Assembly (NCBI GenBank): GCA_035511435.1
Contig: DATKFJ010000552.1
Location: 1-8,655, forward strand
DNA: 8,655 bases
Source of the DNA: JAMXLO01 sp035511435
Lineage (GTDB): Bacteria; Pseudomonadota; Alphaproteobacteria; Acetobacterales; Acetobacteraceae
Direction of reading: 5' to 3'
Shown: piece after piece, positions 1 to 6,295 of the stretch
Numbering within the stretch: the stretch's first letter is position 1
Layout: each line of letters starts with the position of its first letter
The notes under the pieces: model-generated
The model's input: the letters and a program-made list of their open reading frames with translations, nothing else
Told to the model about the DNA's origin: nothing
Database searches by the model: none
Translations under genes and position numbers: made by a program

Positions 1-1502
1 TCACCGCCACCAAAATTCACCCCGTCGCCGCGATAAATGCCGTCGTTGTTGAACACCACGACACAGATCGGCAAGTTGTAGCGGCAGATCGTTTCGACCT
101 CCATGCCGGAGAAGCCGAACGCACTGTCGCCCTCGACCGCGAGCACCGGCTTGCCGGTCTCGATCGTCGCTGCAATGGCAAAGCCCATGCCGATGCCCAT
201 GACGCCCCAGGTGCCGACATCGAGGCGCTTGCGCGGCTGATACATGTCGATCACGCCGCGGGCCTGGTCGAGCGTGTTCGCACCCTCGTTTACCAGGATC
301 GCGTCCGGCCGCTCCTTGATCACGTCGCGCAGCACGCGCAGCGCCGAGTGATAGTCCATCGGGGTTGAGTTCTTGCCGAGCCTGGTCGCCATTCTGGCGA
401 TGTTGGTTTCCTTCTTTTGCCGGATCGCCTCTGTCCACTCGGCCGGCGGCTGCTTCCAGTCGTCACCCATGCCGCGCAGCAGCGCGGCCACGCAGGAGCC
501 GATATCGCCCACCAGTGGTGCAGCGATTTCCACGTTGCTGTCCATCTCGCGCGGCTCGATGTCGATCTGGATGAACTTCTTCGAGCCCGGCGGTCCCCAC
601 TGCTTGCCCTTGCCGTGACTGAGCAACCAGTTGAGCCGCGCGCCGATCATCATCACCACATCGCTATCGGCCAGCACGGTCGAGCGGGCGGCGGCGGCGC
701 ATTGCGGATGCAGGTCGGGAAGCAGGCCTTTGGCCATGCTCATTGGAATGTACGGAATGCCGCTGTTCTCGACCAATGCACGGATGTCGTTGTCGGCCTG
801 TGCATAGGCAGCGCCCTTGCCGAGGATAATCAACGGACGCTTGGCGCCGCGCAGCACGTCGAGCGCTCGCTCGACGGCAGCAGGTGCGGGGAGTTGAGCC
901 GGCGCCGGGTCGATCACCTTGACGAGTGAGCGTCGGGCGGCCTCGACCTCCATCACCTGGCCGAACAGTTTCGCGGGTAGATCGAGATACACGCCGCCCG
1001 GTCGGCCGGAAACCGCGGCGCGGATAGCGCGCGCGATGCCGATGCCGATATCGGCCGCGTGCAGAACGCGGAACGCCGCCTTGCACAGCGTCTTGGCAAC
1101 GGCGAGCTGGTCCATCTCCTCGTAGTCGCCCTGCTGCAGGTCGACGACCTCGCGTTCGGACGAGCCGCTGATCAGGATCATCGGAAAGCAGTTCGTTGTC
1201 GCATTGGCGAGCGCGACCAGGCCGTTCAGGAAGCCTGGCGCCGAGACCGTGAGGCACACGCCGGGCGACTTTGTCAGGAACCCCGCGATCGCCGCCGCAT
1301 TGCCGGCGTTCTGCTCGTGCCGGAACGAGATCACCCGCATCCCCGCGGCCTGCGCCAAACGGCCCAGATCGGTGATCGGGATGCCCGGAACACCATAAAT
1401 CGTCTTCACGCCGTTCAGCTTCAGCGCGTCGATGACCAGGTGGAACCCGTCCGTCAGTTCGGCTTCGGGTTCGGCGACATTCTGCTCAAGTGCTGCGGAC
1501 AT
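1..1502 (-). CDS. oxc: Oxalyl-CoA decarboxylase, ThDP-dependent (3' end off the left edge)
   Basis: Converts oxalyl-CoA to formyl-CoA and CO2 in the cytoplasm, using thiamine diphosphate and Mg; it normally works with formyl-CoA:oxalate CoA-transferase. The reading frame is open from ATG at 1502 down to position 3, giving 500 residues; the family is about 565-570 long, so roughly 70 C-terminal residues are missing. Seen: the ThDP-activating Glu in FRHEQ (E63), VSAPGFLNGL (86-95), QQGDYEE (Y127), SGRPGGVYLDLP, the mid-domain RPLIILGKGAAYAQAD, LVNEGANTLD, and the ThDP/Mg motif GDSAFGF (from G458) ending in NN (485-486), then GIYRGD (Y490). The spacing E63-Y127-Y490 equals my recollection of E56-Y120-Y483 in the Oxalobacter enzyme. 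The text aligns closely with remembered E. coli YfdU. The start is supported by GGAGGG four bases upstream and overlaps the preceding stop (TAATG). A broader 2-hydroxyacyl-CoA lyase role is the alternative. Confidence 0.93.
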   Translation of the reverse strand, partial: MSAALEQNVAEPEAELTDGFHLVIDALKLNGVKTIYGVPGIPITDLGRLAQAAGMRVISFRHEQNAGNAAAIAGFLTKSPGVCLTVSAPGFLNGLVALANATTNCFPMILISGSSEREVVDLQQGDYEEMDQLAVAKTLCKAAFRVLHAADIGIGIARAIRAAVSGRPGGVYLDLPAKLFGQVMEVEAARRSLVKVIDPAPAQLPAPAAVERALDVLRGAKRPLIILGKGAAYAQADNDIRALVENSGIPYIPMSMAKGLLPDLHPQCAAAARSTVLADSDVVMMIGARLNWLLSHGKGKQWGPPGSKKFIQIDIEPREMDSNVEIAAPLVGDIGSCVAALLRGMGDDWKQPPAEWTEAIRQKKETNIARMATRLGKNSTPMDYHSALRVLRDVIKERPDAILVNEGANTLDQARGVIDMYQPRKRLDVGTWGVMGIGMGFAIAATIETGKPVLAVEGDSAFGFSGMEVETICRYNLPICVVVFNNDGIYRGDGVNFGGG

Positions 1503-1660
1503 TAATCCCTCCGTGCCGTGTCGTGGCCACCGCGCAGCGTGAAGTTCGTGTCCACGCCTTCAGCTTTCAGCGCCTTGGCGACCAGGTGCCCACCCGCCAC
1601 CACTGAGCCGTCGCGCCGCTGCCGAGTCAGTGTGTCTTCGGCCGTCGTCGTCGTGGACAT
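1502..1660 (-). pseudogene. N-terminal remnant of a second ThDP enzyme (acetolactate-synthase-like)
   Basis: A 52-codon frame from ATG at 1660 to TAA at 1504-1502, preceded by a good Shine-Dalgarno (AGGGAG, eight bases upstream). After a Thr-rich N-terminus it reads GGHLVAKALKAEGVDTNFTL then RGGH, the classic first strand-helix of acetolactate-synthase-like ThDP proteins, usually something like GGELVAKALKAEGVDTIFTLSGGHI. Just after GGH the family sequence stops and six unrelated codons (DTARRD) lead into TAA. The catalytic Glu (HEQ), all three domains and about 500 residues are absent. It lies 22 nt after the gntR stop, and its own stop overlaps the oxc ATG. Inference: a full ThDP enzyme gene once lay between gntR and oxc and was removed by a nearly precise deletion. 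The frame can also start at 1711 inside gntR, but the 1660 start has the better ribosome site. It might persist as a translated leader for oxc. Confidence 0.75.
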
Positions 1661-1682
1661 TGTCTTCTCCCTATGCGTATCC

Positions 1683-2423
1683 CTACGCGTACTGTCGGCG
1701 TCGTTCGTCATCCGCTCCGGCGAACCGGTCGAGGAAATCGCCGTGCGCCTCGACGTGTGCCGCCAGCCCCATCGTGTGCTCGCGCACCAACCGTTCAGCC
1801 AGGTCCGCGTCGCGTCGTTCCAGCGCGGCGATGATATCGCGATGATCGACGATCGAGCGTTGCGCCCGGTTGTCCTGCGTCATGGTCACCGCGCGGACGG
1901 CGCGCATGTGAATGAACAGATTATCAGTCAGGCCGGTCATCAGTTCGATGCCACCCAGACGGATGATCGCCTTGTGGAATTCCATGTTCGCCCGGGAATA
2001 CTCGCTGATCTGTTCGGAGGGATCCTCCTGGAACACATCCACCAGCGCGCGCAACCCGGCCAGCGCCGCTTCGGTCACGCGTGGCGCGGCGAGCCTTGCC
2101 GCCATGCTCTCGATCGCTGCCCAGACGGTGATCATCTCGACCACCTCGCGCTTCGATTTGCGCACCACCAGCAGGCCTCGCCGAGGCACGGAGCGGACGA
2201 AGCCCTCTTGCTCGAGCACCGACAAAGCCTCGCGGATCGGCGTTCGGCTCATGCCCAGGTCTTGCGAGAGTTGGCGTTCGTCCAGGCGGATCTCGAGCGG
2301 GTGCCCGTAAATGTTCATTTCGGTGATAGCGCGTTTGATGGCTTCGCATGCCTGCCTGCGCAGGCCAATACTGACGGCGAGCGGCTCAATCCGCAGCCTG
2401 GAATCAGTGGCGGTTTCTTGCAC
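1683..2423 (-). CDS. GntR family, FadR/FCD-type transcriptional regulator
   Basis: A 246-residue one-component regulator, usual length for the FadR subfamily. Residues about 22-86 form the winged helix-turn-helix: LDERQLSQDLGMSRTPIREAL (47-67) is the typical GntR recognition segment, and VPRRGLLV (79-86) is the wing. Residues about 92-225 are an all-helical FCD ligand domain with the expected metal/ligand positions N145, H149 (EFHKAI), H193 (DHRDII) and H215 (REHTMG); N145 stands where many members have Asp. The start is GTG at 2423, chosen because AGGGAG lies seven bases upstream and no better start is visible. It is first in the minus-strand unit ahead of the ThDP remnant and oxc, and divergent from the liv genes. 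A GntR-like palindrome lies 50 bp upstream of its start. It probably controls both directions in response to an acid or CoA-linked metabolite; the effector is unknown. Confidence 0.9.
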   Translation of the reverse strand: MQETATDSRLRIEPLAVSIGLRRQACEAIKRAITEMNIYGHPLEIRLDERQLSQDLGMSRTPIREALSVLEQEGFVRSVPRRGLLVVRKSKREVVEMITVWAAIESMAARLAAPRVTEAALAGLRALVDVFQEDPSEQISEYSRANMEFHKAIIRLGGIELMTGLTDNLFIHMRAVRAVTMTQDNRAQRSIVDHRDIIAALERRDADLAERLVREHTMGLAAHVEAHGDFLDRFAGADDERRRQYA

Positions 2424-2472
2424 CCTTTGGCTCCCTGTTGCCTACCGTGCCTGTACGCCAGCTGTGTATCAC

Positions 2473-2488
2473 TCTTGGTATACCAAGA
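2473..2488. promoter_or_regulatory. Perfect 16-bp palindrome, probable GntR operator
   Basis: TCTTGGTATACCAAGA is its own reverse complement, centred between 2480 and 2481; one mismatched pair further out, the next pair matches again. The core TGGTATACCA resembles the t.GT...AC.a pattern of FadR-type GntR operators, though with a two-base centre. It sits in the divergent spacer 50 bp upstream of the GntR gene start and about 170 bp before livG, so it could serve autoregulation and divergent control. I saw no second copy in the spacer. Binding by the adjacent regulator is inference. Confidence 0.7.
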
Positions 2489-2563
2489 ATAAGCACAAGC
2501 CTGGGCTACATGACAAGACCCCGCGGTTGACTTGATCGCGCGTCTTCGTCTACCTCGCGGGCA

Positions 2564-2597
2564 AGCCCCTGAAAGCGTGGGCTAGCAAGCAGGGGGG
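2564..2597 (+). promoter_or_regulatory. Alternative hairpins around the leader ribosome site
   Basis: CCCCTG (2566-2571) is complementary to CAGGGG (2590-2595), which contains the Shine-Dalgarno of the 18-codon frame. A competing stem pairs AGCCC (2564-2568) with GGGCT (2579-2583). The two share bases 2566-2568 and cannot form together. Stems are only five and six base pairs, so a regulatory role is speculative. No U-tract follows, so this is not a terminator. Confidence 0.25.
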
Positions 2598-2602
2598 TAC
2601 GC

Positions 2603-2659
2603 ATGGGAGGCCGTCGCAGCCCCGATCCAGTCGGCCGATCGACCACGCGCTGCACCTGA
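2603..2659 (+). CDS. Short upstream frame (18 aa), possible leader peptide for livG
   Basis: ATG at 2603 opens an 18-codon frame, MGGRRSPDPVGRSTTRCT, ending in TGA at 2657-2659. It is preceded by AGGGGGG (2591-2597) with five bases of spacing, the strongest ribosome site in the divergent spacer. Its stop overlaps the livG ATG as TGATG, while livG has no clear Shine-Dalgarno of its own. That arrangement is typical of translational coupling. The peptide is Arg-rich and matches no family I know; it has no run of branched-chain codons, so a leu/ilv-style attenuator is not suggested. Whether it is translated is unproven; it could be a chance frame. Confidence 0.4.
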   Translation: MGGRRSPDPVGRSTTRCT

Positions 2660-3459
2660 TGCTGGCTGCTGCCCCACTGCTTCGTGTGTCCAACGTTGCG
2701 ATGCGCTTTGGCGGTGTCGTCGCGCTCGCGGGTGTCTCGTTCGACGTTGGCTACGGCCAGATCTGCGGCCTGATTGGACCCAACGGCTCGGGCAAGACCA
2801 CGCTGTTCAATTGCATCAGCGGCTTCTACCGCTTCACCGACGGCGACATTGCGTTCGAGGGCCGCTCGGTCAAGAATCTGGCGCGCCACCGCATGGCCGG
2901 CCTCGGCATCGGTCGCACCTTCCAGAATGTCGCGTTGTTCCGCCGCATGAGCGTGCGCGACAACATCCTGGTCGGCGCGCATCACCTGGCCCGCTCCGGT
3001 TTCATCACCAATGCGCTGCGGCTGCCAGTCGTTCGGCGGGAAGATGTGCAGTCGTCCGCGCGGCTGCACGATCTGCTGGAACTTCTCGATCTGAACGACG
3101 TCGCCGATGTCGAGGCGGGCAGCCTGCCGTTCGGCACGCAAAAGCGCGTGGAACTCGCGCGGGCGCTGATCGGCGCGCCGAAGCTGCTGATGCTCGATGA
3201 ACCAGCCGGCGGTCTGAACCACAGCGAAGTTGATGAACTGGCGCAGTTGCTGCGACGCATCCGAGAGCACTTCGAGCTCAGCATCCTGCTGGTCGAACAT
3301 CACATGAACCTGGTGATGCGGGTTTCCCACAAAGTAGTGGCGCTGGAATTCGGCCGGAAGATTGCCGACGGCACGCCGGACGAAGTGCGCAGCGAACCCG
3401 AGGTGATCCGTGCCTATCTCGGCGAGACCCAGGAAGAACAGCATGCCGGCGCTGCTTGA
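2659..3459 (+). CDS. livG: Branched-chain amino acid-type ABC transporter, ATPase LivG
   Basis: One of two cytoplasmic ATPases of a HAAT-family importer. At 266 residues it is family length. Seen: A-loop region MRFGGVVAL, Walker A GPNGSGKTT (40-48), Q-loop GIGRTFQN (Q89), the degenerate LivG-type signature LPFGTQKRVELARAL (156-170), Walker B LLMLDEP with catalytic E181, and H-loop LLVEHH (H214). The C-terminal LivG segment VVALEFGRKIADGTPDEV is present. ATG at 2659 is the only ordinary start in the open frame (upstream stop at 2533-2535); it overlaps the stop of a short upstream frame (TGATG) and lacks its own clear ribosome site. Its 3' end overlaps livF by 17 nt. The substrate is inferred only from the family; the link to an oxalate-type gene cluster allows another carboxylate-bearing ligand. 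Confidence 0.93.
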   Translation: MLAAAPLLRVSNVAMRFGGVVALAGVSFDVGYGQICGLIGPNGSGKTTLFNCISGFYRFTDGDIAFEGRSVKNLARHRMAGLGIGRTFQNVALFRRMSVRDNILVGAHHLARSGFITNALRLPVVRREDVQSSARLHDLLELLDLNDVADVEAGSLPFGTQKRVELARALIGAPKLLMLDEPAGGLNHSEVDELAQLLRRIREHFELSILLVEHHMNLVMRVSHKVVALEFGRKIADGTPDEVRSEPEVIRAYLGETQEEQHAGAA

Positions 3460-4156
3460 GGCTCGCTCCTTGCACGCGGGCTATGGCGAGACGCACGTGC
3501 TGCATGGCATCGATTTTGCGGTTGAACAGGGCGGTGTGACTGCGTTGCTGGGCGCCAACGGCGCCGGCAAGACGACCACGCTGCGCGCGATCTGTGGCAT
3601 GGTGCGCACGAGTGGGGAAATCCTGCTGGGCGGCGAGCGGATCGACGGCAAGTCGACCGAGGACATCGTGCAGCGCGGCGTGGCGCATGTGCCCGACGGC
3701 CGCGGCACCTTCGTCGAACTGACAGTGGAAGAAAACCTGCGGCTTGGCGCCTACATCCGGCGCGACCGCCAGGACATCGCAGCGGACTTCGAACGCGTGT
3801 TCGGTTATTTCCCGCGGCTGCGCGAACGGCTCCGCCAGCAGGCCGGCACCTTGTCCGGCGGCGAGCAGCAGATGCTGGCGATCGCGCGGGCGCTGCTGCT
3901 GCGTCCCAAGCTGCTGCTGCTGGACGAGCCGTCGTTCGGCCTGGCGCCGCTGATCGTGCAGGAGATTTTTGCGATCATGCATAGGATCAGGTCGGAGGAG
4001 GGCGTGTCGATCCTGCTGGTCGAGCAGAATGCCAGCCTGGCACTGGATATTTCCGAGCAGGCGTATCTGCTGGAAACCGGGCGCATCGTGGTCGCCGGGC
4101 CAGCGGCCGAGATCCGTCGCGACGAGTCAGTTCGCCGTTCATACCTGGGTTACTGA
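3443..4156 (+). CDS. livF: Branched-chain amino acid-type ABC transporter, ATPase LivF
   Basis: The second ATPase of the importer, 237 residues, usual for LivF. Seen: Walker A GANGAGKTT (37-45); AHVPDGRGTF (81-90), where LivF has acidic/Gly residues in place of the Q-loop; the signature LSGGEQQMLAIARAL (137-151); Walker B LLLLDEP with E162; and LLVEQNA (191-197), where the usual H-loop His is Gln, normal for LivF. The start at ATG 3443 gives the canonical MPALLEARSLHAGYGE beginning and has AGGA about eight bases upstream. An in-frame ATG at 3410 would only add an unlikely 11-residue extension buried in livG. The first 17 nt overlap the end of livG, implying coupled translation. LivG and LivF together should drive the LivHM pore. 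Confidence 0.93.
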   Translation: MPALLEARSLHAGYGETHVLHGIDFAVEQGGVTALLGANGAGKTTTLRAICGMVRTSGEILLGGERIDGKSTEDIVQRGVAHVPDGRGTFVELTVEENLRLGAYIRRDRQDIAADFERVFGYFPRLRERLRQQAGTLSGGEQQMLAIARALLLRPKLLLLDEPSFGLAPLIVQEIFAIMHRIRSEEGVSILLVEQNASLALDISEQAYLLETGRIVVAGPAAEIRRDESVRRSYLGY

Positions 4157-4210
4157 ATATGGTTGCAGCATGACCGACCGTCCAAGTGGCGCTGCGACAT
4201 TGCGTCTCCC

Positions 4211-4319
4211 CACTGTCATTGCGAGGAGCGCAGCGGCACGCCAATCTTGGGCCGGTCGCGCACAGACGAGATTCCCACGGATGGCCGGAGATTGCATTGC
4301 TGGGTCGCGATGACAAGTG
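4211..4319. repeat. Imperfect palindromic intergenic repeat (REP/MITE-like)
   Basis: The livF-livH spacer (4157-4338) contains a long imperfect inverted repeat. The left arm begins CACTGTCATTGCGAGGAGCG (4211-4230); the right arm, read on the minus strand from 4319, begins CACTTGTCATCGCGACCCAG. Inner arms are related as well (GCCAATCTTGGGCCGG against TGCAATCTCCGGCC). GTCATTGCGAGGAGCG-type palindromes are, from memory, high-copy intergenic elements in several proteobacteria. Here it interrupts an otherwise tight transporter operon and would form a stem-loop in the transcript. No transposase or U-tract is present, so I call it a non-autonomous repeat, not a terminator. Confidence 0.65.
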
Positions 4320-4338
4320 AGCGATAGGAGATATCAGC

Positions 4339-5211
4339 GTGGAAGGCGTGCTGCATCAGGTCTTGTCAGGCATTGCAAGCGGCGGCATCTACGCCTCGGT
4401 CGCTCTGGCGTTGGTGATGATCTATCAGGCGACCCATCACGTTAATTTTGCCCAGGGCGAGATGGCGACATTCTCGACCTATATCGCCCTCACCCTGATC
4501 AATTTCGGGCTGCCATACTGGGTCGCTTTTGTGATCACCGTTGTGGTGTCGTTCGTCATCGGCGTGCTGATCGAACGCATCCTGATGCGACCAATGATGA
4601 ATGCCCCGGTGCTGGCCTCGGTTGGCGTGTTCATCGGTCTGCTGCTGATCATCAATAGCTGCACCGGCTGGGCGTTCGACTACACGATCAAGACTTTCCC
4701 CACGCCGTTTCCAGGCGGTCCGGTACTGTTCAGCGGCTACGTATCGGGTCACGAACTCGGCGCAACCGGCGTGACGATCCTCGTGCTCATCGCGGTATAC
4801 CTGTTTTTCCGCCACACCAAGCTGGGACTGGCGATGCGAGCGGCGGCTTACAATCCGGTATCGGCGCGTCTTGTCGGTATCCGCGTCGGCTGGATGCTGG
4901 CGCTTGGCTGGGGACTTGCTGCGGCAATCGGCGCAATCGCCGGGATGATGGTGGCACCCATCGTTTACCTGGATCCGAACATGATGGCCGGCATCCTGCT
5001 TTATGCATTCGCCGGCGCGCTGCTCGGCGGCATCGACAATCCCCTCGGCGCAGTACTCGGCGGATTCGCTGTCGGTATCATCGAAAATCTGGCGGGTGCC
5101 TATCTGGTGGGCACCGAACTAAAGCTGACCGTAGCCCTGCTCATCATCGTCTTGGTGCTGGTGGTGAAACCGTCCGGACTGCTCGGACGCACTGTGATGA
5201 GCAGGGTGTAA
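4339..5211 (+). CDS. livH: Branched-chain amino acid-type ABC transporter, permease LivH
   Basis: An inner-membrane pore subunit of 290 residues, family length, with about eight hydrophobic helices spread over the protein. Family hallmarks: N-terminal GIASGGIYASVALALVMIYQ, then HHVNFAQGEMATFSTYIALT, LIERILMRP (78-86), and the cytoplasmic coupling loop RHTKLGLAMRAAAYNPVSARLVGI that contacts the ATPases, followed by GGIDNPLGAVLGGFAVGIIENL and KPSGLLG near the C-terminus. The start is GTG at 4339 with AGGAG eight bases upstream. It is separated from livF by a 182-nt spacer carrying a palindromic repeat, and lies four bases ahead of livM. The gene order G-F-H-M differs from the K-H-M-G-F order of E. 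coli. The transported ligand cannot be read from the permease. Confidence 0.92.
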   Translation: MEGVLHQVLSGIASGGIYASVALALVMIYQATHHVNFAQGEMATFSTYIALTLINFGLPYWVAFVITVVVSFVIGVLIERILMRPMMNAPVLASVGVFIGLLLIINSCTGWAFDYTIKTFPTPFPGGPVLFSGYVSGHELGATGVTILVLIAVYLFFRHTKLGLAMRAAAYNPVSARLVGIRVGWMLALGWGLAAAIGAIAGMMVAPIVYLDPNMMAGILLYAFAGALLGGIDNPLGAVLGGFAVGIIENLAGAYLVGTELKLTVALLIIVLVLVVKPSGLLGRTVMSRV

Positions 5212-5215
5212 CTGG

Positions 5216-6295
5216 ATGGACACGGTCAAGATGCTTCGTTCCGGAATGTTGGCCGTACTGCTGTGGCTTGCCGCCGCGCTGCTGCCGATCCTGCTGTTCA
5301 GCAACTACCATCTGTTCCAGCTCACCATGATGGTGGTCTACGCTATCGCCATACTCGGGCTCGTCGTACTCACCGGATACAACGGCCAGATATCCCTCGG
5401 TCACGGTGCGTTCTATGCGATCGGCGCCTATGTCACTGCTGTGCTGATGTATCAATACGACTGGCCCTATTGGGCGACATTGCCGGCGTCGGCGATCGTT
5501 TGCGCGGCGGTCGGCTTCCTTATTGGACTACCGGCTCTACGGCTCGGTGGACTGTATCTCGCACTGACAACATTCGCACTTGCTGTTGCGGTACCGCAAC
5601 TCCTGAAGCACAACGCGCTGGAGCCATGGACCGGTGGCGTGCAAGGGCTCGTCATCGACAAACCCGATCCACCGTTCGGCCTAGATATCTCACCCGACGC
5701 ATGGCTGTATCTGTTCACGTTGTTCATCGGTGGACTGCTGTTTCTGTTTGCGTGGAACGTGGTGCGCGGACGTGTCGGCCGAGCGATGATGGCAATCCGG
5801 GACCATGCATTGGCGGCGGAGGCGATGGGCATCAACATCGCTTTGCTGAAGACGCGCACATTTGCGCTCAGCGCAATGTTCACCGGCATCGCCGGATCGC
5901 TTGGCGCAATCGTGGTGCAGTTCGTCGCGCCCGACAGCTTCGGAATTTTTGTCTCGATCTATTTCTTTGTCGGCCTCGTGGTCGGCGGCGTCTCGTCGAT
6001 CGGCGGCGCGATCTTCGGCGGATTGTTCATCGAGTTCGTGCCGAACCTTGCCGAGACAGTGTCGAAGGCGGCCCCCGGCGCCGTCTATGGCGTAATCCTC
6101 ATCGCCGTGATGTTCCTGATGCCGTCCGGCGCTGCCGGTTTTGTCGCTGCCGCTTTCGCACGCTTTCGTCGCAGAACGAAATCGGGTCTAGTAGCGCCAG
6201 TCACGAGGGGGGAAGCAGGTGCCGAGGACGTTTCCGCTACGGCTGCATTGCCTCGCGGTGCTGGCCCTGATGTTGGCGGTCACCACAGCCTGTAA
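5216..6295 (+). CDS. livM: Branched-chain amino acid-type ABC transporter, permease LivM, with extra C-terminal tail
   Basis: The second pore subunit, 359 residues, partner of LivH. Family hallmarks: GYNGQISLGHGAFYAIGAYV (54-73), LPALRLGGLYLALTTFALAVAVPQ, and the coupling loop RGRVGRAMMAIRDHALAAEAMGINIALLKTR, then SFGIFVSIYFFVGLVVGGVSSIGGAIFGG. About ten hydrophobic segments are visible. ATG at 5216 follows the livH stop by four bases. Homologous sequence ends around FARFRRRTKSG (roughly residue 325); the last 34 or so residues are a low-complexity Ala/Gly-rich tail without family look. The final 77 nt overlap the next gene in another frame. The tail suggests the original stop was lost when the downstream RND genes became joined; this is inference. 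Confidence 0.92.
   Translation: MDTVKMLRSGMLAVLLWLAAALLPILLFSNYHLFQLTMMVVYAIAILGLVVLTGYNGQISLGHGAFYAIGAYVTAVLMYQYDWPYWATLPASAIVCAAVGFLIGLPALRLGGLYLALTTFALAVAVPQLLKHNALEPWTGGVQGLVIDKPDPPFGLDISPDAWLYLFTLFIGGLLFLFAWNVVRGRVGRAMMAIRDHALAAEAMGINIALLKTRTFALSAMFTGIAGSLGAIVVQFVAPDSFGIFVSIYFFVGLVVGGVSSIGGAIFGGLFIEFVPNLAETVSKAAPGAVYGVILIAVMFLMPSGAAGFVAAAFARFRRRTKSGLVAPVTRGEAGAEDVSATAALPRGAGPDVGGHHSL

Noticed and set aside
664..1257. Minus-strand 197-codon frame inside oxc in another phase
   Set aside because: The oxc frame carries every ThDP-enzyme motif without interruption; this frame is Arg-rich and lacks any motif.
1661..1711. Upstream in-frame start at 1711 for the ThDP remnant
   Set aside because: It would lie inside the gntR 3' end and add a 17-residue polar segment; ATG at 1660 has a better ribosome site and N-terminus.
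1518..2492. Long plus-strand open frame (324 codons) opposite gntR
   Set aside because: It is antisense to a well-supported GntR gene, has no recognisable domain, and is rich in His/Arg/Gln as expected from reading a high-GC gene backwards.
2527..2555. Possible sigma70 promoter TTGACT (2527-2532) for the liv operon
   Set aside because: The -35 is good, but the hexamers 17-18 bases downstream (CTACCT, TACCTC) match a -10 poorly; not enough to annotate.
2506..3444. Long minus-strand open frame (312 codons) opposite livG
   Set aside because: It is a shadow of livG, whose motifs are all intact on the plus strand; the antisense product has no family features.
4214..4315. The livF-livH palindrome as a Rho-independent terminator
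   Set aside because: No U-tract follows, the loop is long, and both arms resemble a dispersed intergenic repeat; livH continues the operon.
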